A stretch of DNA of 64,000 nucleotides. It comes from Rhizobium vallis. Lineage in GTDB: Bacteria > Pseudomonadota > Alphaproteobacteria > Rhizobiales > Rhizobiaceae. The translations under genes and the position numbers were made by a program. Of this stretch, positions 17,983 to 26,284 are shown in pieces. Location of the stretch: assembly GCF_003985155.1 (NCBI RefSeq), contig NZ_ML133688.1, forward strand, positions 62,001-126,000, read 5' to 3'. The notes under the pieces are model-generated. The model ran no database searches, had not been told where the DNA came from, and worked only from the letters and a program-made list of their open reading frames with translations. How positions within the stretch are numbered: position 1 is the first letter of the stretch; every line of letters begins with the position of its first letter.

Positions 17983-18315
17983 ATGAAAATGCTTTGTTCC
18001 TCACTTGCAGCCATTGTCTTGTCTGCATCTTTCGCCCTGCCGCTAAACGCAACGCCGATCGTCGTGCCGAATGCAGTACAGATGCACACCTCCGACGTCG
18101 AGCAGGTCAAACACCGTCGCCACGGTAATGGATATGCGTATGGCCACTGGAAGAAACAGCGGTACGCGTACCGCGACTGCCGGTATTACGGCTCGTGCTA
18201 TCGTCCGCGGTACTACGGCTCTCGCGACTATTACGGCCACCGCGACTATTATGGCTACCGCGACGACTACCCCTATCGTCGTCGGTCAGGTGTGACAGTG
18301 TATTTTGATTTTTAG
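17983..18315 (+). CDS. Secreted Tyr/Arg-rich protein, hypothetical
   Basis: 110 residues. A signal peptide (MKMLCSSLAAIVL..., cleavage near LNATP, about residue 24) is followed by a basic, Tyr/Arg/Gly-rich mature part with a repeated YYG-x-RDYYG pattern (about residues 65-95) and a C-terminal VTVYFDF strand. Several rhizobial periplasmic proteins share this composition and ending; none has a firm role. AAGGAT lies upstream of the ATG. Confidence 0.7.
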   Translation: MKMLCSSLAAIVLSASFALPLNATPIVVPNAVQMHTSDVEQVKHRRHGNGYAYGHWKKQRYAYRDCRYYGSCYRPRYYGSRDYYGHRDYYGYRDDYPYRRRSGVTVYFDF

Positions 18316-18466
18316 TTGCCGGCGCCAAGGACACCGACCTTGGTACCCAACAAGCGCGCCCGTCCGGCATCACCAGCCGGCGGGCAAACCCTTTTCGGCA
18401 ATACGTTTATCCACAGGCATCGAACCGCAGAAAAAACGCATCAAAAGCGGGGAGAGGAAGTGGGGA

Positions 18467-18505
18467 AGAAAACGCCTGCTTTCGGATTTATCAACGAAAC
18501 AGGCG
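18467..18505 (-). terminator. Terminator of tRNA-Asn
   Basis: Reading away from the tRNA, CGCCTG-TTTCG pairs with CGAAA-CAGGCG (one bulge) and is followed by TTTTCTTCC. Confidence 0.7.
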
Positions 18506-18534
18506 ATTGCTTGAAAAATGGCTCCCCGGGCCGG
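18491..18534. repeat. tRNA-Asn 3' end and flank, right copy
   Basis: Right member of the 44-bp direct repeat pair; it includes the genuine 3' end of the tRNA and part of its terminator. The left copy is at 17329-17372. Confidence 0.7.
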
Positions 18535-18593
18535 ATTCGAACCGGCGACCTGTCGATTAACAGTCGAATGCTCTACCGCTGAGCTACCAGGGA
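18519..18593 (-). tRNA. tRNA-Asn (GTT)
   Basis: Cloverleaf on the minus strand: acceptor TCCCTGG/CCGGGGA with one T-G pair, D-arm GCTCAGCGGTAGAGC, anticodon loop CTGTTAA with GTT, T-arm containing GGTTCGAATCC, discriminator G and encoded CCA. Confidence 0.96.
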
Positions 18594-18710
18594 TCACTGC
18601 TTGGCGCGGTGTGAGTGGGCTAATACAAATGCTTTCCCGATTTGCCAAGCAGTTTTTTCAAAAAAATGAAATGAACTTGTATTTGGGTTGTCTGCGCCCA
18701 TCTCTGCTGC

Positions 18711-19028
18711 ATGACGAATGGGAATGATCGGGAAGAGACGAAAGGCGGCGCGGAGCGCAAGGTGAAGGCAAGGCGCTTCGGCATCGATCACGCAAGCGGC
18801 AGGCTCATGCTCGGCTCCTTCAGCATCGGTTTGCCGCGTTCGCGGATTGCCCGGATGGCAATCGGCATTGCACTCATTTTATGCGGATTCCTTGGCTTCC
18901 TGCCGATCCTCGGTTTCTGGATGCTGCCGCTTGGTTTCCTCGTGCTCTCGCACGATCTGCCGGTTGCGCGCCGGCTTCGGCGGCGGCTGGCGGTCTGGTG
19001 GCACAGGCGGCGCAAGCCGGCCGGCTGA
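18711..19028 (+). CDS. Small inner-membrane protein, hypothetical
   Basis: 105 residues. A charged N-terminal 45 residues leads into a long hydrophobic hairpin (about 48-80, with GFLGFLPILGFWMLPLG) and a very Arg-rich tail. The proline in the middle of the hydrophobic run suggests a re-entrant or paired helix, as in PGPGW-type membrane proteins, but the PGPGW motif itself is absent. No function assigned. Confidence 0.65.
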   Translation: MTNGNDREETKGGAERKVKARRFGIDHASGRLMLGSFSIGLPRSRIARMAIGIALILCGFLGFLPILGFWMLPLGFLVLSHDLPVARRLRRRLAVWWHRRRKPAG

Positions 19029-19121
19029 CGACCGACCCGAGGAGGGCTGGTGGAACAGTGGAACGCTTTTCGCATTCGTGGTTTATGGAATCTAACGCTC
19101 CACAATGGGCCAGGTGAGGAA

Positions 19122-19457
19122 ATGAAGGCTTTTTTCATGGTCGTCCTGTCGGCGACCATTCTCTCAGGCGTTCCGGCCGAGGCTCAAGGTGTCGATAGCG
19201 GCGGTTTCGACGCCCGCGGCATCTGCCGCCGCCCGGAGGGCTGCGTGGTCGATCACGGTCAAAGCGGTTCCAGCGGACCTCGAAACTATCGCAATTTCAA
19301 CGGCCGTAACGACCGCGACGGGGGAAACCGCGATCGGGATGATCGCCGCTACCGTCAGCAAAACAGAAGTGACAATCCCGGCGCTGAAACCGACCACCCG
19401 GCGATCGCGATGAAGGGCACCCCTCTATGGCAGGCCGCCGACGGCCGTTCCGGCTGA
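19122..19457 (+). CDS. Secreted Arg/Asn/Gly-rich protein, hypothetical
   Basis: 111 residues with a signal peptide (MKAFFMVVLSATILSGVPAEA, cleavage about residue 21). The mature protein has a Cys pair around CRRPEGC and a low-complexity Asn/Arg/Asp stretch. ATG 19122 is preferred because GGTGAGGA lies just before it and the signal peptide starts there. Function unknown. Confidence 0.6.
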   Translation: MKAFFMVVLSATILSGVPAEAQGVDSGGFDARGICRRPEGCVVDHGQSGSSGPRNYRNFNGRNDRDGGNRDRDDRRYRQQNRSDNPGAETDHPAIAMKGTPLWQAADGRSG

Positions 19458-19557
19458 CATTGGCCGTGCCGATTCGGCCGGAACCCAACAGCTGATTTTT
19501 CAGCCGGTGCATCGCTCCCGTTGATCAAGGCTGCGTAGCACCGGGACGAATTCGCTT

Positions 19558-19896
19558 TTAGTGCTGCCTGAGTGCGCTTGCCTCGAAAGACCCGTCTTGG
19601 CCGGGATCGAGGTCGTTCGCCATGAACAGGCTGCAGGCGATGAGGAGGAACGCGAGCTTCAATCCGTAGGACACGGCAGAGAACACTCGTCGCCGGCTCT
19701 CTGGCACGCGAGAAGGAGCGATATAATACCTGTAGTAGAAGTGCGGATCATCCGTTTCCAGCAGGTTCTGGTAGACGTGCTGCGGAATATCCAGGTGTTT
19801 CACCGGCTGGGAACCGGGAAATTTTACGTGCAGATCTCGAGTTTCGGCATTGTATGCCGCCCGCACGCGATTTGATTTGAGGGCAGCCCAGTCCAT
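19558..19896 (-). CDS. KTSC-domain protein with C-terminal membrane segment
   Basis: 112 residues. The first 65 match the KTSC pattern: YNAETRDLHVKFPGSQPVKHLDIPQ-type strands followed by HVYQNLLETDDP and a FYYRY element. A hydrophobic helix (about 75-95, LKLAFLLIACSLFMA) anchors it to the inner membrane. KTSC modules are often found with lysyl-tRNA synthetase or nucleic-acid proteins, but their role is unclear. Confidence 0.6.
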   Translation of the reverse strand: MDWAALKSNRVRAAYNAETRDLHVKFPGSQPVKHLDIPQHVYQNLLETDDPHFYYRYYIAPSRVPESRRRVFSAVSYGLKLAFLLIACSLFMANDLDPGQDGSFEASALRQH

Positions 19897-20167
19897 ATCA
19901 GCTCCAATGCAGCTTTCATGCCCTCCCGATGGGGTAAGATGTCCGGCCCCCGGTCGAAGTCAAGCATGGGATTTATGTCAAATACGATCATCGGCAGGAA
20001 ATGGGACATCGTCGCGGATGTGGAAATTTTAGTCCGCGCCCGGCCGCTCCGGAATGGGAAAGGGCCATTTTCGACAGCGGCGGAACGGCGTTTTTCCGAA
20101 ATGCCCTCTTGCGATTTCCTTACGATCATTCTAAACGCTCGCCACGGCTCAGATAACGAGCATGTGA

Positions 20168-20241
20168 GGCCTCGTGGCGGAGTGGTGACGCAGAGGACTG
20201 CAAATCCTTGTACCCCGGTTCAATTCCGGGCGAGGCCTCCA
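20168..20241 (+). tRNA. tRNA-Cys (GCA)
   Basis: Acceptor GGCCTCG/CGAGGCC, anticodon loop CTGCAAA with GCA, T-loop GGTTCAATTCC, discriminator T and encoded CCA. Confidence 0.95.
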
Positions 20242-20312
20242 AAATTTTCCCACATGACATAGTCGGTCTGGAATGCAGCTCGCTCGGCGTGCGGCATCGA
20301 TGCCTTGACGTG

Positions 20313-20615
20313 CTACCAGACCTGCGGTCCCGGCGAAAAATCGAACTGTGCCGGATTGATTCCCTTGAAGTGGTAGAGCGCTTTCAGGCCGCCCTTGCGG
20401 ATTTGTGCCTGATACGCTGGATCGTTCAACTCCGACCCCTCGTCGATTTCGGCCGCTGCGCCGAGCAGCCGCCGCAGGCCTTGCGGCGAAATCCGGGTAA
20501 AGCTGCTGATGTCGCCGCTGCTGTATTTGATCAGCAGCAGACGGGCATCGGCATTATAGTGAAGCGCTTCTATACCGCGCGATTGGATCAGAAAGGTTTG
20601 CATGCGCGCACCCAT
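20313..20615 (-). CDS. KTSC-like small protein, hypothetical
   Basis: 100 residues, soluble. The pattern EALHYNADARLLLIKYSSG, then a helix ISPQGLRRLLGAA, resembles a divergent KTSC fold, like the gene on the other side of tRNA-Cys, but lacks a membrane segment. Start could be ATG 20615 or 20603; neither has a strong Shine-Dalgarno. Confidence 0.5.
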   Translation of the reverse strand: MGARMQTFLIQSRGIEALHYNADARLLLIKYSSGDISSFTRISPQGLRRLLGAAAEIDEGSELNDPAYQAQIRKGGLKALYHFKGINPAQFDFSPGPQVW

Positions 20616-20767
20616 AGCGGAAGGTGAGGGCGCCGCAACAAAATGGTTGATGTAACCTTAATGCGCATAAGGCGGGCGAGGGGAAAGAGCCGCTGTTACA
20701 AGGCAACCCGGCGCACGCCGGACCCCTTCGTCGGCATGAGATTGCCGCTTCGCGGCGCTCTGTCGCC

Positions 20768-20869
20768 TCAGGTCCTTTCGCCGTCCAGCAGCCCGCAGCA
20801 GAAGATGACGATGAGCGCTGCGACGATGAAGAAATCGAACAGCGAGAAATATTCGAAAATCGCAGACAT
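20768..20869 (-). CDS. 33-residue single-pass membrane protein
   Basis: Too short for usual gene callers. ATG 20869 follows an excellent Shine-Dalgarno (AAGGAGGAG) with 6-nt spacing. The product starts MSAIFEYFSLFDFF, continues as one hydrophobic helix with two adjacent Cys (about residues 12-28) and ends LLDGERT. Strong initiation signals and a clean transmembrane design argue for a real small protein. Function unknown. Confidence 0.6.
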   Translation of the reverse strand: MSAIFEYFSLFDFFIVAALIVIFCCGLLDGERT

Positions 20870-21072
20870 GGCCTGCTCCTCCTTCAGAGATGATAACATC
20901 AAGGGGTTGAAGATTCCACGTTTGAGCTGCGGCGCTCGTCAGGCCTGCTGTGGCGCGAAAGAAGCGCTCGCCGGATTCTTTGCGCCGGCGGTTGCCAAGC
21001 CTTGAAAGCATTCGTGGCGGAGATTAAGAGACGCAGGGACAGGAACCGCTTTTCAAAGAGCGAGAGGACATG

Positions 21073-21735
21073 ATGGATTTCGAAGCTGCGCGCGTAAAGA
21101 TGGTCGACAACCAGGTTCGCACGACGGACGTTACCTCGCATTCCGTGCTGACGGCGTTTCTCACGGTGCCGCGTGAGGCCTTCGTGCCGGAGAAGGCGAA
21201 GCTGCTGGCCTATATCGACAACGATGTCGAGATATCAGCCGCAGCACCCGGAAAGCCAGCCCGCTTCCTGATGGAGGCGTCGCCGCTTGCCAAGCTGCTG
21301 CAGCTCGCCGCGGTCACCAAGGATGATTTCGTGCTCGAAGTCGGTTGCGGCACGGGCTACACGTCGGCGCTGCTGTCGATCGTTGCCGGTTCGGTTATCG
21401 CGCTCGAATGCGACGAGCAGCTCGCGGCCGAAGCGAAGACTCAGCTTGCCGGCTACAGCAAACTCGAGGTCGTCACCGGCCCGCTCGAAAATGGTTATGC
21501 TGCCGGCGCTCCCTATGATCTGATTTTCATCAACGGTGCGGTCGAGGAAGTTCCGGCAGCTCTTCTCGGTCAATTGCGTGACGGTGGCCGTCTGGTGACG
21601 GTCGAGGGTTACGGCAATGCCGCCCGCGCCAAGGTCTTCGTCGCCGAGCGCGGCGCCGTTTCGGAGAACGTCTTCTTCAACGCCTCCGTCAAGCCGCTGC
21701 CGGGTTTTGCCAAGGTACGCGAATTCGTTTTCTGA
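21073..21735 (+). CDS. Protein-L-isoaspartate O-methyltransferase family protein
   Basis: A 220-residue SAM-dependent methyltransferase. SAM motif I is VLEVGCGTGYTSAL near residue 95, followed by the acidic IALECDE. The N-terminal MVDNQVRTTDVTS segment is typical of the Pcm-like subgroup that repairs or modifies protein carboxylates. It is distinct from the canonical pcm at 43697. Two ATGs occur in tandem; 21073 has the better distance to AGAGG. A terminator follows. Confidence 0.88.
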   Translation: MDFEAARVKMVDNQVRTTDVTSHSVLTAFLTVPREAFVPEKAKLLAYIDNDVEISAAAPGKPARFLMEASPLAKLLQLAAVTKDDFVLEVGCGTGYTSALLSIVAGSVIALECDEQLAAEAKTQLAGYSKLEVVTGPLENGYAAGAPYDLIFINGAVEEVPAALLGQLRDGGRLVTVEGYGNAARAKVFVAERGAVSENVFFNASVKPLPGFAKVREFVF

Positions 21736-22044
21736 GGCCGTTCTACCGATGAATTCAGCGACGGGCGCCATCGGCGCCCGTTTTTTTGGGCATCGCTGGA
21801 AAGCCTTCACAAACATACTTTATCCTGAAGTCGACGCCGCGGACCGCATGGATGCGGCGTGCCTTTCGTCGCCTGAATTCGCTACAGGCTTTCCGCCGGC
21901 AAACATTGGGTAACAAAACTGTGCATGGTCGCATTCATTTGATTCGCGATGATTTTTTTCACGCCTGGGGTATTCTAAGGTCGTGGTGATTCGGATGAAC
22001 GCTCCACACCATCCGGTCGTTGTTTTGGAATAACGGGGATAGAT
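21736..22044. other. Intergenic region between the pcm-like gene and popZ
   Basis: Holds the terminator at 21761-21787 and the popZ promoter region; no gene seen. A short AT-richer stretch near 21940-21980 could contain the popZ promoter. Confidence 0.5.
21761..21787 (+). terminator. Intrinsic terminator after the pcm-like gene
   Basis: ACGGGCGCC and GGCGCCCGT pair around a two-base AT loop, followed by seven T. Confidence 0.9.
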
Positions 22045-22923
22045 ATGGCTCAGCCAAGTGTAGCGCGTGAACCGTCCATGGAAGAAATTCTGGCCTCCAT
22101 CCGCCAGATCATCGAAAGCAATGAGCCCGGCGCCGGCAAGGCGATTTCAGCATCCCTGCCGCCGGTCTACGGCGCCGATGAGGATGAGAACGGCTCCGAA
22201 ATCCATCTGACCGTTGACGATACCTATGCCGGCGTCGAATTTCCTGAACCGGCCATGCGCTCCTCCGATCCGCGTTTCGTTGCCGCCAATTCGGCCGGCA
22301 CCGCCCCCGAACCTGAAGTGCCGGCCCGCGCGATGTCGCTTGCCGATGTCGCCGCCCGCGTGCGCGCCGCCTCCGAGCGCAGCGCCGTACAGGCCGGTCA
22401 GGCACTGCGTGAAATTCCGAGCGCCTTCCGCCAGCCTGAGCCGCAGCCGGTTCTGATGCCGGAGCCGCCGCGCGCCGCAGCGCCGCAGCTGGAGCCCCAG
22501 TCGGCGCAGCCCGTTTTCCCTGTTGCTCCCGCGCCGGTTCAGTATGCTCCGGTCCAGCAGCAGCCGGCCGAGCAGATGGTCGTAGAAGCGCCGAAAGTCG
22601 CTGTCGCCGAGCCGACGCCTGCCATCGAAGCAGCACCGGCGTTGGAACCTGCCGAGCAGTCATCGGCCGAGCGTTTCCTGCCGAGCGTCATGGAGGAGAT
22701 CCAGCCGACGCTGCTTTCGGAAGATGCCGGCCTGCAGATCAGCCGCTCCTTCGAGGAGCTCGCCGCCGCGATCGACGGCGCCGAGCGCCGCTCGCTCGAC
22801 GAGATCGCAGAGGACATGCTGCGCCCGATGTTGCGCGAATGGCTTGATGATAATTTGCCGACGCTGGTCGAGCGGCTGGTGCGCGAGGAAATCGAGCGTG
22901 TGGCGCGCGGCCCGCGCCGCTGA
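22045..22923 (+). CDS. popZ: Pole-organizing protein PopZ (DUF2497)
   Basis: 292 residues. In alphaproteobacteria PopZ self-assembles at the cell pole and tethers ParB-parS and other clients; in Rhizobiales it marks the growing pole. Order: N-terminal helix EPSMEEILASIRQII (client binding), a long Pro/Ala/Glu-rich disordered linker (about 45-215), and C-terminal oligomerisation helices from SLDEIAEDMLRPMLREWLD to the basic end. The linker is longer than in Caulobacter. Followed by a terminator and valS, the usual neighbour. Confidence 0.9.
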   Translation: MAQPSVAREPSMEEILASIRQIIESNEPGAGKAISASLPPVYGADEDENGSEIHLTVDDTYAGVEFPEPAMRSSDPRFVAANSAGTAPEPEVPARAMSLADVAARVRAASERSAVQAGQALREIPSAFRQPEPQPVLMPEPPRAAAPQLEPQSAQPVFPVAPAPVQYAPVQQQPAEQMVVEAPKVAVAEPTPAIEAAPALEPAEQSSAERFLPSVMEEIQPTLLSEDAGLQISRSFEELAAAIDGAERRSLDEIAEDMLRPMLREWLDDNLPTLVERLVREEIERVARGPRR

Positions 22924-22942
22924 TCGGATTGCTTTTTTCCTG

Positions 22943-22976
22943 AAAAGCCGCTCCGGTCTCCGGGGCGGCTTTTTTA
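22943..22976 (+). terminator. Intrinsic terminator after popZ
   Basis: AAAAGCCGC and GCGGCTTTTTT close a stem whose inner CCGG/CCGG pair surrounds TCT. Confidence 0.88.
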
Positions 22977-23040
22977 TTGACTTGGCCGTGCCCATCCTAT
23001 TTACAAACGCCCATCCTCGAACTTCGAAATTGGTCAGAAA

Positions 23041-25884
23041 ATGCTCGACAAGACCTATGATTCCGCTGCCGTCGAACCGAAAATCGCCGCGAAATGGGAT
23101 GAGGCGGACGCCTTCCGCGCTGGCGCGAACGCCAGGCCCGGGGCCGAGACCTTCACCATCGTGATCCCGCCGCCGAATGTCACCGGTTCGCTGCACATGG
23201 GGCACGCGCTGAACAACACGCTGCAAGACATCCTGGTGCGCTTCGAGCGCATGCGCGGCAAGGACGTGCTCTGGCAGCCGGGCATGGACCACGCTGGCAT
23301 CGCCACGCAGATGGTCGTCGAGCGCAAGTTGATGGAACAGCAGCTGCCTGGCCGCCGCGAAATGGGCCGCGACGCCTTCATCGACAAGATCTGGGAGTGG
23401 AAGGCTGAATCGGGTGGGCTGATCTTCAACCAGCTGAAGCGCCTGGGCGCCTCATGTGATTGGTCGCGTGAGCGTTTCACCATGGACGAAGGCCTGTCGC
23501 AGGCCGTTCTCGAAGTATTCGTCACGCTCTACAAGGAAGGCCTGATCTACAAGGACAAGCGCCTCGTCAATTGGGACCCCAAACTGTTGACTGCGATCTC
23601 CGACATGGAGGTCGAACAGCAGGAGGTGAAGGGGAATCTCTGGCATCTGCGCTACCCGCTCGAGCCTGGCGTCACCTATCAATATCCGATTGCCTTCGAC
23701 GAGGAAGGCAAGCCGACCGAATTCGAGACGCGCGACTATATCGTCGTCGCGACGACGCGGCCGGAGACGATGCTGGGCGATACCGGCATTGCCGTGAATC
23801 CTGAGGATGAGCGTTATAAGCCGATCGTCGGCAAGCACGTCATCCTGCCGATCGTCGGCCGCCGCATTCCGATTGTTACTGACAGCTACGCCGATCCGAC
23901 GGCTGGCACCGGCGCCGTCAAGATCACGCCGGCGCATGACTTCAACGACTTCGAGGTCGGCAAGAGGGCGAAGCTGCGCGCTATCAACGTCATGAACGTC
24001 GATGGCACGATCGCCATCAAGGAGAACGAGGACTTTCTCGAAGGTCTCGACAATCCGGCGGCGCTTCATGGCGCCTGGGACCGTCTGGAAGGGCAGGACC
24101 GTTTCCATGCACGCAAGGTCATCGTCGAGATTTTCGAAGAGGCCGGCCTCCTGGACAAGATCGAGCCGCACAAGCACATGGTCCCGCATGGTGACCGTGG
24201 CGGCGTGCCGATCGAGCCGCGGCTGACGGAACAGTGGTTTGTCGACAATAAGACCTTGGGACAACCCGCGCTGGAATCTGTTCGCGAGGGAAGAGCCAGG
24301 TTTATCCCGAGGAACTGGGAAAACACCTATTTCAACTGGCTGGAGAACATCGAGCCGTGGTGCATTTCCCGCCAGCTCTGGTGGGGACATCAGATTCCCG
24401 CCTGGTACGGCCCGGATGGCCAGGTCTTCGTCGAAAAGACCGAGGAAGAGGCGCTGCAGGCGGCGATCCAGCATTACCTCTCGCATGAGGGGCCGATGAA
24501 GGCCTATGTCGAGGACCTGCTCGAAAACTTCAAGCCCGGCGAGATCCTGACGCGTGACGAGGACGTGCTCGACACATGGTTCTCCTCGGCCCTCTGGCCA
24601 TTCTCGACACTCGGCTGGCCTGACCAGACACCGGAGCTTGCGCGCTACTATCCGACCAATGTTCTGGTCACTGGCTTCGATATCATCCCGTTCTGGGTCG
24701 TTCGCATGATGCAGATGGGCCTGCATTTCATGAAGGACGAGAACGGCGATCCTGTCGAACCCTTCCACACGATCTACATTCACGCGCTGGTGCGCGACAA
24801 GAATGGGCAGAAGATGTCGAAGTCGAAGGGCAACGTCATCGATCCCTTGGAACTGATCGACGAATATGGCGCTGACGCGTTGCGCTTCACCCTGGCGATC
24901 ATGGCGGCGCAGGGCCGCGACGTGAAGCTCGATCCGGCCCGTATCGCCGGCTACCGGAATTTCGGCACAAAGCTCTGGAACGCCACGCGTTTTGCCGAGA
25001 TGAACGGTGCCAAGAGCGACCCGCATTTCGTGCCGGAGGCCGCCGAACTCACCATCAACCGCTGGATCCTGACGGAGCTTGCCCGTACGGAACGTGACGT
25101 AACGGAAGCGCTCGAAGCCTTCCGTTTCAACGACGCCGCTGGCGCGCTCTATCGCTTCGTCTGGAACGAGGTCTGCGACTGGTATCTCGAACTGCTGAAG
25201 CCGGTGTTCAACGGTGAGGATGAGGGCGCCAAGGCCGAAGCCCAAGCCTGCAGCGCCTATATTCTTGAAGAGATCTACAAGCTGCTGCATCCCTTCATGC
25301 CGTTCATGACCGAAGAACTCTGGGGCCATACAGCCGGCGAAGGCAAGGAGCGCGACACGCTGGTCTGCCATGCAGAATGGCCTGCGCCCTCCTATGCCGA
25401 TGATGGAGCCGCCGACGAGATCAACTGGCTGATCGACCTCGTCTCCGGCATCCGCTCCGTGCGCGCCGAAATGAACGTGCCGCCATCGGCAACGGCGCCG
25501 CTCGTCGTCGTCAAGGCCAACAACCTGACCCGCGAAAGGCTGTTCCGCCACGACGCCGCCATCAAGCGGCTTGCGCGCGTGGAAGCGATATCGCTGGCCG
25601 ATGATGCGCCGAAGGGGGCCGCACAGATCGTCGTCGCCGAGGCCACCATTTGCCTGCCGCTCGGTAATCTGATCGACCTTTCCGCCGAAAAGGCCCGCTT
25701 GGAAAAGGCGATCGCCAAGACGGAAGGCGAGATGTCACGCATCAACGGCAAGCTCTCCAACGAGAAGTTCGTCGCCAATGCCAATCCCGAGGTGGTCGAG
25801 GCCGAGCGTGAGCGTCTCGAAGAGCTGGAGGGGCAGATCGCAAGCTTGAAGATCGCTCTCTCCAGGGTCAGCGAAGCCGGTTAA
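23041..25884 (+). CDS. valS: Valyl-tRNA synthetase
   Basis: A 947-residue class I synthetase charging tRNA-Val. HMGH at about residue 58 (in PPPNVTGSLHMGH) and KMSKS (in GQKMSKSKGN) near 597 form the ATP site. The CP1 editing domain lies between them and contains the TTRPETMLGDT motif. The anticodon-binding domain follows, and the last 60 residues are the coiled-coil tRNA-binding arm (Lys/Glu-rich). Full length. It is probably transcribed alone between terminators. Confidence 0.98.
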   Translation: MLDKTYDSAAVEPKIAAKWDEADAFRAGANARPGAETFTIVIPPPNVTGSLHMGHALNNTLQDILVRFERMRGKDVLWQPGMDHAGIATQMVVERKLMEQQLPGRREMGRDAFIDKIWEWKAESGGLIFNQLKRLGASCDWSRERFTMDEGLSQAVLEVFVTLYKEGLIYKDKRLVNWDPKLLTAISDMEVEQQEVKGNLWHLRYPLEPGVTYQYPIAFDEEGKPTEFETRDYIVVATTRPETMLGDTGIAVNPEDERYKPIVGKHVILPIVGRRIPIVTDSYADPTAGTGAVKITPAHDFNDFEVGKRAKLRAINVMNVDGTIAIKENEDFLEGLDNPAALHGAWDRLEGQDRFHARKVIVEIFEEAGLLDKIEPHKHMVPHGDRGGVPIEPRLTEQWFVDNKTLGQPALESVREGRARFIPRNWENTYFNWLENIEPWCISRQLWWGHQIPAWYGPDGQVFVEKTEEEALQAAIQHYLSHEGPMKAYVEDLLENFKPGEILTRDEDVLDTWFSSALWPFSTLGWPDQTPELARYYPTNVLVTGFDIIPFWVVRMMQMGLHFMKDENGDPVEPFHTIYIHALVRDKNGQKMSKSKGNVIDPLELIDEYGADALRFTLAIMAAQGRDVKLDPARIAGYRNFGTKLWNATRFAEMNGAKSDPHFVPEAAELTINRWILTELARTERDVTEALEAFRFNDAAGALYRFVWNEVCDWYLELLKPVFNGEDEGAKAEAQACSAYILEEIYKLLHPFMPFMTEELWGHTAGEGKERDTLVCHAEWPAPSYADDGAADEINWLIDLVSGIRSVRAEMNVPPSATAPLVVVKANNLTRERLFRHDAAIKRLARVEAISLADDAPKGAAQIVVAEATICLPLGNLIDLSAEKARLEKAIAKTEGEMSRINGKLSNEKFVANANPEVVEAERERLEELEGQIASLKIALSRVSEAG

Positions 25885-25915
25885 GTTTCTCAAGACCCAT
25901 TTGGTAAGTTATTTC

Positions 25916-25947
25916 AAAGACGCGCCTTCGCCGGCGCGTCTTTTTTT
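25916..25947 (+). terminator. Intrinsic terminator after valS
   Basis: AAAGACGCGCC pairs with GGCGCGTCTTT across a short loop and is followed by a run of T. Confidence 0.9.
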
Positions 25948-26284
25948 GTCCTTGTGGCGTGCGTGATTCGGTCCCGAGAACGGCTGGTTTCGGGCTTCCA
26001 GCCTGTGGATTGTGGCCTCGAAAGCGTCCGGCCGGCGAAAACCGCTACTGTTGTCGGATTGATACAGCTTCTGCAATGTTTGGAACGAACGCCCAAAAGA
26101 TGCCCGAAAATCATCCGTCTCCGGAATAAAATTTTATTAACCAGATTTTTTGACGTGTCCGTCAATTTCTTTACGTAAGTTGGCCGCCGCACCGATTGGA
26201 AACGTTGTCATGGGGCGCGTTGCCATGTCAGGCGAACACTTACTAGAGTGTCGCCACATCAATTGCTGGAGTGGGGGAGACACA
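25948..26284. other. Upstream region of the FadL-type porin gene
   Basis: No gene seen. The stretch 26120-26150 is AT-rich (ATAAAATTTTATTAA) and is the likely promoter area. The porin Shine-Dalgarno region (GGGGGAGA) is at about 26272. Confidence 0.45.

Noticed and set aside
20643-21011. Overlapping frames of 117-120 codons on both strands
   Set aside because: Neither has a start signal; the 33-codon gene in another frame has a far better one.
23452-25551. 699-codon minus-strand open frame
   Set aside because: Antisense to valS; composition is the mirror of valS codons and the product has no motif.
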